64,000 nucleotides of DNA. Source: Strigamia acuminata (taxonomy: Eukaryota; Arthropoda; Chilopoda; Geophilomorpha; Linotaeniidae). The stretch lies in assembly GCA_949358305.1 (NCBI GenBank), contig OX442314.1:18903060-18967059 (forward strand), read 5' to 3'. The position numbers were made by a program, and so were the translations under genes. The notes below the pieces were generated by a model. It saw nothing but the letters and a program-made list of their open reading frames with translations. It had not been told where the DNA came from and did no database searches. Position 1 is the stretch's first letter, and each line of letters opens with the position of its first letter. Shown here piece after piece: positions 10,270-20,224 of this stretch.

Positions 10270-11554
10270 ATGTTTCAGTTGAAATATTTGCTGAAATCAT
10301 TCCGTCTTATTGTCATTGTTAGCATTGCAAAGGCAGGAGAATCTACAATGGTAAAACTGACGAAATTCTTCTGAAAAAAAGAAAAGGATAAAAGTTATTA
10401 AAAACAAATTTATCTTCCAGTTAAAAGATTCCAACACAACACATACAACACAACACACGGGTAAAGTATGAAAATGATATACGTAACGTGATGTCTTGCA
10501 AATATTAGTTAGGATTATTCAATGTTTCAGAATTAGCGTCACAAAATGCTGTAGCTTTATCAGCACAATCTACCACCCAGTTCCCACTTGGAATAATAAA
10601 CACAACAGTAGAAAAGATCGTCAAATTGAAAATAGAAGAATTCACAAATAAAGTAAGCAGTTTGTACTGTGTATAAATGAAATAAGGTGCATAATGTGGG
10701 ATACATTTTCCTAAATTTTTATTTTAATCTTTCTATAGCTACGAGGAAAATCAGTAGAAACAGCCAACTGTATGATTTTAATTACTGAAATCGTTTTATT
10801 GGCATTATTATATAATATCATATTTTTAATTTTAGTTAATTCGAATACGCCCGCAAAAACAGGACAAGGAAATGATCTGAATCAGTTTCCAATTGGAAGG
10901 GAACTTAAACAGGATTTACACAATCCCCTGCAATATTCCAACTATCCATATCCATTGCATCATGTGCATCATGCTGCGTCTCAACAAACTCAACATCATT
11001 CATCGCCATTGTTTCTACCTAACGAATTACATGATCCAATTCAGCAAAGCAACTTTACGTCTTCATTAGCGTCTTTAGTGTATGCATTGAATCAATTGCT
11101 TTTTTTGATCTCAAAAGTTGATACTTCGTCTCCGAAATTGAATTTAAAAATCGAGAATTTGCATCCTTCATACATTTCAAAAATAAACCATGATAATATT
11201 AGTTTAATTTCCAAACCAGTTCCTGTAGCAAGATCGTTAATTAACATAAAATCGTCTAATGAACTTGTTGTAAATAACGCAGATAATAGAAGTTCAACTT
11301 CTACACCAGTTGAAATGAAACCTATACCAGTTGAAAAGAAACCTATGTTAGGAAGATCGTTTCAGGTGATAGACACAGCAGCAAAAAGGCATAATAAACA
11401 AGAAGAAATAAGAAAAATATACAAGAAAAATAATATCAAGAATAAATATTCCGAATCCAATTCTGAGTACAGTGAATCGACTGAAGAATCTTTTGATCAG
11501 GATGAACAGTTGCAATTTACTAAAATATATATTCCTGTGTTATACATCAATTAA
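10270..11554 (+). CDS. Secreted Ser/His-rich protein, possible distant member of the APTFGN family
   Basis: Unrecognised family. Exon 1 (10270-10350) encodes signal peptide MFQLKYLLKSFRLIVIVS..., phase 0. Exon 2 (10421-10460) encodes LKDSNTTHTTQHT, phase 1. Exon 3 (10531-10652) contains TTQFPLGIINTTVEKIVK, phase 0. Exon 4 starts at 10739. The frame reads through a hydrophobic stretch at 10770-10835, but that stretch has GTATGA and TTTTAG ends and preserves frame if removed, so it is more likely a 66-nt intron than a membrane segment. The remainder has His/Gln-rich text (HHVHHAASQQTQHH), a helix-like LASLVYALNQLLFLIS, the repeat KPIPVEKKP, a KR site and an acidic tail. The NELHDPIQQ region resembles the DPELIQQFL block of the tandem genes. 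AATAAA follows at 11698. Confidence 0.65.
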
Positions 11555-12344
11555 ATTTTAATTTTTTTAATGCCTGAAATGATTTCTGCAACTTATTTTT
11601 CTGATATTATGTCAAGGTTTTACTTGTTTAGCGATTAAAATTATCCGCACTTATTCTTGTAATTTACTTTCAGCTTTCTTTGCACTTAAAATGTCAGAAT
11701 AAAATTATTTCAACGATTAACATAAAATAAAATAAACCAAAAAAAGAGTTACATTTATCAAGTTTTAGCTATAGTTACGGTGTGATCTGTCTTACCGGTA
11801 ATTATTTAATATTAGCCCGGATAAGATTTGTAATTCCTTAGCATAGTTCTATTTTGTTGAGTATCATTTACAACATTCTTACCACAAAAGTTGTCTGCAC
11901 AGACTAGTGAAAACAGTTTAAGTCGTTTACCGAGATTCCCTTACTGGGTAAAAGTCTGTATGATGATTATAATGAGTTCGCAGCTCATAAACAATAAACA
12001 AAAAGGCTTTTGTTTTCGTTTTAAACTTTATTATTTTGAATTTATTTATTTATATATTATTGTATATACTAAAAAAAGCGACAAATAAAATATAAAAACT
12101 AAAAATTAAAAACTCAATCTGCCCTATCACAGACATAGTCCGTTTTAGCTGTAGATTGTAGAATAAGTAGAACCAAAAACACAGTTTCTGGTAATAAAAT
12201 AAGCTGTTAAATATAGCATGCTATTATTTTACTAATACGGATCTCACTCATTGCATCAAAGTACTTCAGGCTTTTTGTTAGTGTTCAGTGTCAATTGCAT
12301 TGTACGTAGTTATTTGTATTCTAAAAGTTATCGGTTACTTAACT

Positions 12345-13559
12345 ATGTTTGCATTTTCTTGGCTTTTTGTACTTATTTTTTGTGAATATCTAGTGCAGAG
12401 TGAAAGTACTGTGGTATGTTAATAATAATTATAAAAGATTTTTGACCAAATACAAAATTATTTTATGATGAAATTTTGCAATTTACAGTCAAATAATGAA
12501 GTTAATCTGGAAGTATTGGGTTCGAATCTTCATTCTAGTAACAGTAATAACTAACAATCATAATAAATATATAAAATTATTTTTGACATTTTTCTTTTTA
12601 TAGAGTTAATAACAAACATTCGTGTTAAACGAGCCTCGAATCAAAATAGTTTTGATTCAATTCCAGCAGCCCAATATGCCACAGCGCCACAGTATCCACC
12701 ACCACCACCACCAGCACCACAGTATCCACCACCACCACCACCAGCACCACAGTATCCTTATCCTCCGTATCCGTATCCACCCCAAACCCAGTATGCAGCG
12801 CAACATCCACCTCAGTATGCAGCGCAACATCCACCTCAGTATGCAGCCCAACCCCAAATGATGTACGCAGGCCAACCCCAAACCCAGTATGCAGTCCAGC
12901 CTCAACCTCAGTACGCAGCCCAGCAACCAGCTCCACTTCAGTACGCAGGCCCACCCCTAGCTCAGTATCCACCCTCAGCATATCAGCCTCCTCCTTATTA
13001 TTATCCTTATCCTCTAAGCTATGGTTATCCACCAGGCCAAGAACAACAGCCACAATACCAAATAGTGAAAAGTAAAAAGCATCCGTTGTCGGAAGCCATT
13101 AAAGGTAGTGTCATAAATATTATTAAACAAACCAATATATATGCACCGAACTATATTGCACCTGCCGGTAGATTGCTTCCTAGTGGCGCTCCTAATCCTA
13201 ATCCAATTACGGATCCTCATCTGATACAACAGTTTTTAATAAGTAAACTGGATGTTCTTAAAGATGTAGTGGCAATTCTAATGGGTGGTGATGGTGAATC
13301 TGATTTACAACCTGACGATGACGTGGACGAATTACAAGGACGAGAAAGCACGATGTGGGCCACAAAACCTAAGCTGTATGAAATTCCAGTACCAGCAAAC
13401 AAATCTAGATATATGAACAATAAGCATCATCAACGAAAATTGTTTACTTTTTCCAGTTTTGGTGCTCATACACATTACCATACTTATCCTAAATATGGAC
13501 ATTATCACAGACGTTATCGCAGAAAGCCGCATATAAAATTCGTTATTCTCCCAAAGTAA
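12345..13559 (+). CDS. Pro/Tyr/Gln-rich secreted protein, tandem copy A
   Basis: Exon 1 (12345-12413) encodes signal peptide MFAFSWLFVLIFCEYLVQS. Exon 2 (12489-12537) is 49 nt and leaves in phase 1. Exon 3 (12604-13559) carries the rest, about 357 residues in total. A VKRAS site early in exon 3 suggests propeptide cleavage. A low-complexity region follows with QYPPPPPPAP, PYPPYPYPP and QYAAQHPP/QYAVQPQ repeats. The conserved C-terminal part contains KHPLSEAIKGSV, NIYAPNYIAPAG, LIQQFLISKLDVLKDVV, MGGDGESD and LQGRE, ending in HYHRRYRRKPH...LPK. It shares architecture with copies B and C. The APTFGN motif is altered to APNYIA here. The sequence fits an extracellular structural, adhesive or gland-secretion protein; no known family was recognised. 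Copy A continues into duplicated 3' flank. Confidence 0.8.
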
Positions 13560-13859
13560 ATTAAATCTTAAAATAATATTTTGGAAGGGTGGTTTTAATT
13601 CATTTGTTTATTTCAAACTTACAAAAACATATATTCCTGTGGTATACATCAATCAAATTTTAATTTTTCTAATGCCTGAATGATTTATGCGACTTATGTT
13701 TCTGATATTACGTCAAGGTTTTACTTGTTAAGTAATTACAATTATCAACACTTGTACTTGTAATTTACTATCAGCTTTTGTTTCAGTTAAAATGTAAGAA
13801 TGAAATTATTTCAATGATAAAAATAAAATAAAATAGACGTAAAAAAAGGTTAAATTTAT

Positions 13860-15560
13860 CAAATTCTAGCTGTAGTTACCATGTGGATGTCTTTTTCTTA
13901 GACCTGTCCTTTTCAGCATTGATTCTGATGCTTCTTTATCAGGTTGGGGCGCCAACTTTGACTCTGTAATTAACGGTTTGGGGAAATGGCCCTGATGTTT
14001 TGCCCGAAAACATATTAATGTCCTACAGATTCTGGCTGCATTCTGGACTCTTCAGGCTTTTGCTATGGGATGCTAAATTGCGTTTGGATGATACTTCCGC
14101 CATTTCTGCCATAACCATTTAGGTAGTCCTAGATCCCGTGATTAGCGGCGTCAGATCTTTGGTCTTGGGCCATGGCCAGGGATCTCACCAAGCGGAACAT
14201 ATTTCGGGGAAGTTTAACGTTCAAGCCGATTTGGTTTCTTGGAGTTGAATTACGTCGTCCTCTTGTTTGGGCTTCAGAAGTTGGCTTCCCTTTCCTTCGT
14301 TTGTATTCCGGTTTTCTATGATGTAGAACTTGTGGTGATCTCGAATTTATTCATTTATATTCGAATTATCACCACTAAAAATATTTATTATTATTAATCA
14401 CTCTGGTTTGGCACACGCCAAACCTGCCTGCTGCATCTTGGAGGTGAAAACTCCCCAGGCACACTTCATCCCAATTTGGCTGGGGTGAGTTGCTAATTAA
14501 CTGTTTTGGTGCAATAATCCCTTTGTTGTACCAAATTGCGCTCATTGCGTACATCTGCTGCGCAGATTTGAAGTGTGCTGGGCTCGAATTTATAGTTTTG
14601 GCACACTCTTGGTTTCACCAACAAACATACAACACACCTTGTCATTGCTCTGCCAATTCTGCAAGTATTGACAGTGTAAACGTTTTGTGTGAATTGAGAC
14701 ATTTTGCTGTATTCGCTCCTTTAAGCAAATCCAGCCTCTTCCGTGTGTACACGCACTTTGTGATTTATCCAGTGATCTCTGCTAACGAGCAGTGCTCTCA
14801 CTCACCGCTGCCATCGAGGACCACCGTGAGCGTCTCTGGAGTCAGCCATCACTGTCCGAGTGAGTGTTTGGAAGAAGACCTGAACAACATTCCCGCCATT
14901 TTCCACACGCAACAATTGTTGCGCTTTCTTTTATTATTATGTTCTTTATTCATTCCATTATTCCTTGTTATTTAGCTTAGCATTATCCATTATCATTATC
15001 TATTCTCATTTTATTGTAATTTTAGTGTTTAATAAATTATTTGTGTGTTTTTCATTAATTACTTACCTGTGTGTTTACTTATTACTCCCTAGACATATTC
15101 AACATTTTGATAATTAGGATTAAGACAGTTTTACTGCATCCGAACTGTGAATTTTAATCTGGATCGCAGCAAACTATGCCCAGTTAATGCTTTAGATTTA
15201 TACATTTGATTTTTGGTTATGTATCGCCTGTTCTCCTCCTGTTGGCCACATTTTGTGTACTTCTACTGAACGAGAAAGTGTTTTTAAAATTATTATATCA
15301 TTATTAATGATGTATTGAGGTAAAGTTTTAAAAATTAGTCGTGACATGTTATGGAAGAACCTCATTGAAGAAGATAACAGTGGTTACCCAGATCATGTTG
15401 TAGGTTGTGAAAGGGCCTCTAAACAGTTAAAGCTTTATAGGGCCCCAAAATGTAAGTACACATCTGTTCATTCCACTACCAAAATTGCAATTTAATTCAA
15501 AAGTTTGCAAGAAAATAAAAATAAGGAATACGAATATGATATCTAGACACCATTTTTTGT
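13860..15560 (+). mobile_element. Degraded DIRS-like retroelement insertion
   Basis: This insert interrupts the spacer between copies A and B, making it longer than that between B and C. At 13921 a frame reads SDASLSGWGANFDSVINGLGKW. After a frameshift, RKHINVLQILAAFWTLQAFA follows near 14010, then QADLVSWS near 14225. This order matches the RNase H domain of DIRS-type and related elements (DAS..GWGA, then HIN.LEL.A, then AD.LSR). Stops and frameshifts show it is dead. The following 14.35-15.1 kb contains TTGGCACACGCCAAAC, AATAAATT and further repeat-like text that may be its terminal repeat. The 161-residue ORF there is not considered a gene. Confidence 0.6.
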
Positions 15561-15713
15561 AATAAAATAAGCTGTTAAATATAACTTGCTATTATTTTAC
15601 TAACAAGGATCTCAATAATTCCAATAAAATACTTCATGCTCTTTGTTAGTGTTCAGTGTCAATTGCACTGTACGTACAATAGTTATTTCCAGAAAGGCAT
15701 CGGTTACTCAACT

Positions 15714-16914
15714 ATGTTTGTATTCTCTTGGATTTTTGTACTAACCCTAGCAACTACTTTTTTTGAATATCAAGTGCAGTGTGAAAGTACTTTGGTATGT
15801 TAATAATAAATTTAAAAGATTTTAACCAAATAGAAAATTATTTTATGATGGGCATTTTGCAATTTACAGTCAAAAAATGGAGTGAAACGGGAAGTATTGG
15901 ATTCGAATGTTCAACCTAGTAACAGTAATAGCTAACAATCATAATAAATACATATAACTTTATTTTGACGCTTTTTATTTTCTAGATTTAATAGAAAAAC
16001 TTCGTGTTAAACGAAGCTCGAAGACGCAACGTTATTATTATGAATCAGGTCAAATACCCCAATACCCTCCACCTCCACCTCCAGCACCTTATCCACCGTA
16101 TCCTTATCCTCCGTATCAGTATCCACCTCAAAACCAGTATCCACCTCAAAACCAGTATCCACCTCAAAACAAGTATGGAGCCCAATCACCGTACGCAGCG
16201 CAGTTTCAACCTCATTATGCAGCCCAATATCAATATGCACCACAGCATCAACCTCAATATCCACCCCCACCATATCCTTATCCTTATCCATATCCACCTC
16301 AAAACTATGGTCCCTCACCATACGAGACAAAAACAGAAGTACGTATTAAGAGTCCGTTACAAGACATGATTGCAAATGACATGAAACAACACCAAACAAC
16401 CAATACACATGCACCGACCTTTGGGAATATTGTCGTGCCGAATAGTGGATTAAGCTTTAGAGACGTCCGTAATATATCCCTTTACAATGAACACAATCCA
16501 TTGAAGGATCCTGAATTGATACGACAGTTTTTGAATAGTAGGTTGGGTGTTATGCAAAAGGCAGTGGCAGTTCTTATGGGTGGTAATGGTGAAGCTGATC
16601 TATCAGAAAAAGTGGTTGATGAGGACCCATTAAAGGGACGAGGAATTGTGTCGGCCAGAAAACCTAAACTAGATCATTTTGAAGATTCTGCCGCCCCAAA
16701 AATTTCACCACAAGATGAAAAATTCAGACATGCGGACCAGAAGCATCGTCAGAGAAAAATGTACCCTTTCTTCAGTTTTGATAATGGTAAACATTCCAAA
16801 AAAGCTTCAAGAAGTCATCATAGACCTTACCATTCTTATATAAATTATGGACATCATCAGAGACGTTTAAAGCACGGCATGCCGCATATAAATTACGATT
16901 TTCTCACAAAGTAA
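15714..16914 (+). CDS. Pro/Tyr/Gln-rich secreted protein, tandem copy B
   Basis: Exon 1 (15714-15794) encodes signal peptide MFVFSWIFVLTLATTFF. Exon 2 (15870-15918) includes KRE. Exon 3 (15986-16914) carries the rest, about 352 residues in total. VKRSS marks the probable propeptide junction. Repeats include YPPQNQ (three in a row), QYPPPPPPAP and HYAAQYQYAPQ. The C-terminal conserved part has NTHAPTFGNIVVPN, DPELIRQFLNSRLGVMQ, MGGNGEAD and LKGRGIVS, ending HHQRRLKHGMPHINYDFLTK. Intron phases (0 then 1) equal those of copies A and C. The 3' flank around 17000-17110 contains a TTCTTCTTG-rich stretch also present as TCTTCTTCT text after copy C. Confidence 0.8.
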
Positions 16915-18152
16915 ATTACCTATTTGAAAATTAAAATATTATTCTAAAAAGGTAGCTTAACTCCTTTTTTTCATTTGTTAAGCCCAAACAGCATAAAATT
17001 AAAGATTCAAGTAGTTATTTTAGTAGTTCTTTTAGCTCTTCCAGTTCTTTTTTCAGTTTCTCTTCTTGTTCTTCTTGTTCTTCTTGTTTTTTTGTTCTTC
17101 AGAGTCGAATTAATACTACGAAATTTTGAGGAACTGTTAACAGTAAAATTATATAATCAATTATATGATCAAAACAACTGGAGGGGCTTTCAAACTTACA
17201 AAAAATTATATTCCTTTGGTAAACACAAATTAAATTTTAATATTTCTAATGCCTGAAATGATTTATGCTATACTTATTTTTCTGATATTACGCGTCAATG
17301 TTTTACTTGTTTAGAAATTACAATTACCAACAATAATTCTGGTAATTCACTTTCAGCCTTCTTTTCAGTTAAAATGTAAGAATACAATTATTTCAATGAT
17401 AAAAATAAAATAAAAATAACCATAAAAAGAGTTGAATTTTTCAAGTATTGATCACATGGTAATCTATCTTAGATGACACACTTAAAAGTAACAAAATACA
17501 ATCTGTATTTACTGTAATGTTGCCTGTGTGTGCGTGTATGCGTTTTTCTTTATTTGTTCGTACAAAGTAGATAAAAAGATTAGCCTAGATAATTATTTAT
17601 CCCGGACAACATTAATAATATCTAAACACAATTCTGTGCTACTGTGTATCATCTGCAACATCCTTTCCACAAGAGCTATTTGCATAAACTCGTGAAAACA
17701 CATAGACGCCTACCGTAACACTAGCTCAGTAAATGTCTTTACGATGATTACACATGAGTTCACAGAACATAATCAACAAGAAAAGGCGTTTCGATGTATT
17801 CATTTTAAACTTTATTATTTTGTATTTTATATTTTTTATAGTCGTATATATCCCAGACATCATCCCTTTTCGCTTTTCGGAAGTCTTTTTCAAAAGATTT
17901 GAATCTATTCTAAACAATTGTGATTCCAGGCCATAAACTTATGTCCAAAGTATGTAAGGAAAAAAGTATGGGATACGAATATAACACCTAGACATCTTTT
18001 TTGGTAATAAAATAAGCGGTTAAATATAGCATGCTATTATTTTACTAATAAGGATCTCAATGATTACACCAAAGTACTTGAGGCATTTTGTTAATGTTCA
18101 GTGTCAATTGCACTGTACGTAGTTACATCCAGAAAGGTTCGGTTCTTTTACT

Positions 18153-19559
18153 ATGTTTGCATTCTCTTGGATTTTTATATTTATCCTAGCAACTATTTTT
18201 TGTGAATATCTAGTGCAGTGTGAAAGTACTTTGGTATGTTAATAATAATTTTAAAATGTTTTAACTAAATACAAAATTATTTTATGATCAAATTATGCAA
18301 TTCACAGTCAAAAAATGTAGTGAAACGGGAAGTATCGGATTCGAATGTTCAACCTGGTAACAGTAATCGCTAACAATCATAATAAATTAATAAAAAATAT
18401 TTTTGACATTTTTCTTTTTGTAGAAATATTTCATCTCAAACGACCCTCGAAGTCAAAAACAACTTATGTGGAAGTTGCACCACCCCAATACCCACAAGCA
18501 CCTTATCCACAGTATGCTTCTTATCCTGCGTATTCGTATCCACCCCAAGCCCAGTTTCAAGGCCAACCTCAGTACTTAGTCCAGCAGCCTCAACTTCAGT
18601 ATGCCCCACCTCCAGCTCAGTATGCACATCCACCTCCAGCTCAGTATGCACATCCACCTCCAGCTCAGTATGCACATCCACCTCCAGCTCAGTATGCACA
18701 TCCACACCCAGCTCAGTATGCACCTCCGCCTCAGTATGCAGTCCAACCTCAGTATGGAGGCCAACAATATCGTCCTCCTGCTTATCCTTACGCTTATCCT
18801 CAACCAGCTCCACCACCTCCACCACCACCTCCACCACCACCTCAAGATTACGCTCCTCCTCCTCCAGCGAGTCCGGCACAAGTAGCAGAAAGTAAAAATC
18901 ATCCGCTGGCAGCCGTAATTAAAGGTAGTGTCACAACTAAGATTAGGCAAGTCAATACATATGCACCGACCTTTGGAAATGTTGGAGCTGGAGCTGGAGC
19001 CCAGAACGACGCTCCTGATCTGGACCTTTACGATGAAGACAATCCAATGAAGGATCCTGAACTGATACAAGAGTTTTTGATTGGTAGAGTGGGAGTTATG
19101 AAAAATACAATGGCAATTTTTATGGGTGGTGATGGTGAAGCTGATCCATCACAGAATGAGGTCGATGAGAGCCTATTAGAATCAGAAAATGTGTCTGTGT
19201 CGACCCCGTTAAAGGGACGAGAGATTGTATCGAACCCATTATTGGGACGAGAGATTGTGTCAGGCCCATTAATGGGACGAGAGATTGTGTGGGACACTAA
19301 ACCTAAACTGGATAAGTTTGAAGACCCTGCCTCTACTTACGTAGCAATTCCATCACAAGCAAAAAAAAATAGATATGTGGATGCTAATTCTCCTGAACAA
19401 AAATTCTTTTCATGGCTCAATAATTTTATTGATAAACTTTCCAGCAAACAATCAAGAGAGCATCATAAAAATTACCGTAATTATCCAAAACACGGACATC
19501 ATCAAAGACGATTAACGCACAGAAAGCCGCATAAAACTTTTGCTTTACCTTCAAAGTAA
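18153..19559 (+). CDS. Pro/Tyr/Gln-rich secreted protein, tandem copy C
   Basis: Exon 1 (18153-18233) encodes signal peptide MFAFSWIFIFILATIFCEYL. Exon 2 (18308-18356) includes VVKRE. Exon 3 (18424-19559) carries the rest, about 421 residues in total. It is the longest copy. AQYAHPPP is tandemly repeated about five times, followed by a Pro-only run and further YPYAYPQP text. The C-terminal part contains NTYAPTFGNVGAGAG, NPMKDPELIQEFL, MGGDGEAD, then three successive LxGREIV units where copies A and B have one. It ends HHQRRLTHRKPHKTFALPSK. A longer open frame from 18345 reads through the 67-nt intron and is not the real start. Likely secreted structural or adhesive protein; function unproven. 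Confidence 0.8.
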
Positions 19560-20224
19560 AATTATATATTTAAAAATTTAAACAATATCTGAAAAGGTGG
19601 TTTTAATTCTTTTTTTTTTTTCATTTGTTAGGCACAAACATCATAAAATAAAATCTATAAGTAGGTCTTCTAATTCTTCTCCTAGTTCTTCTTCTTCAGA
19701 GTCGCAATAATACTACAAAATTCTAAAGAACTATAAACAGGAAAATTATATGACCAAAACAACTAGTAGAAGGTCTTTCTTTATATCATTAATTTAATAC
19801 AATAAAAATATCGTGTTATATTCGCTGAATTTATTGTGTTCATTGTATATAGAATTATAGACATAGCAATTGAATATTAACACATTACTTGCATAATTTG
19901 TGTCTTTTATGTAAACCAGGTTCGTTAAAAATTCAACAATTATTTATTAGTGTAGGTAAGCAAGAAATGAAATAGAGGAATTAGTGATTTGTAAAATATG
20001 AAACTAAACATATCAAGTTCATGAGGATATTGTTCACAGATGAAATCTGAAATTAAAATCAGCACTGGCAAAAAAAATCCATCAATCATAAATTATTAAA
20101 ATCTAATGGTTTTTTAAATACCTTTTATGATTCACTCTGCAGCTAACTAAAATCGTTAAAACATTAATTTTTCTTAACATTTTCATCAAGCAGCTGTATT
20201 TGTTGCTTACCTGCAATGCGTTCA
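19560..20224. other. Convergent 3' flank between copy C and AstCC
   Basis: It holds polyadenylation candidates for both convergent genes: AATAAA texts near 19645 and 19800 on the plus strand, and TTTATT at 19943-19948 (AATAAA on the minus strand). No other gene is seen. Confidence 0.5.

Larger units (their letters stand above)
11520..19650 (+). repeat. Three-copy tandem duplication with matching spacers
   Basis: The paralogues at 12.3, 15.7 and 18.2 kb share promoter sequence (TAAAATAAGCTGTTAAATATA at about 12195, 15560 and 18005) and the GTTCAGTGTCAATTGCA box. They also share exon sizes (exon 2 is 49 nt in all) and 3' flanks. ATTCCTGTG-TATACATCAAT...TGATATTACGTCAAGGTTTTACTTGTT recurs near 11530, 13630 and 17205, and the first of these follows the 10.3-kb gene. 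Spacer text ending TTTTAAACTTTATTATTTTG is also duplicated near 12030 and 17815. The repeat therefore arose as gene-plus-flank segments, probably by unequal crossing over. Confidence 0.85.

Noticed and set aside
14490-14975. 161-residue plus-strand ORF
   Set aside because: Lies in DIRS-associated repeat DNA, has no motif and ends in AT-rich sequence with AATAAA; more likely part of a terminal repeat.
18345-18423. Start of copy C at 18345 (MFNLVTVIANN...)
   Set aside because: This sequence is intron read-through; the signal-peptide exon at 18153 and conserved exon plan of copies A and B give the real start.
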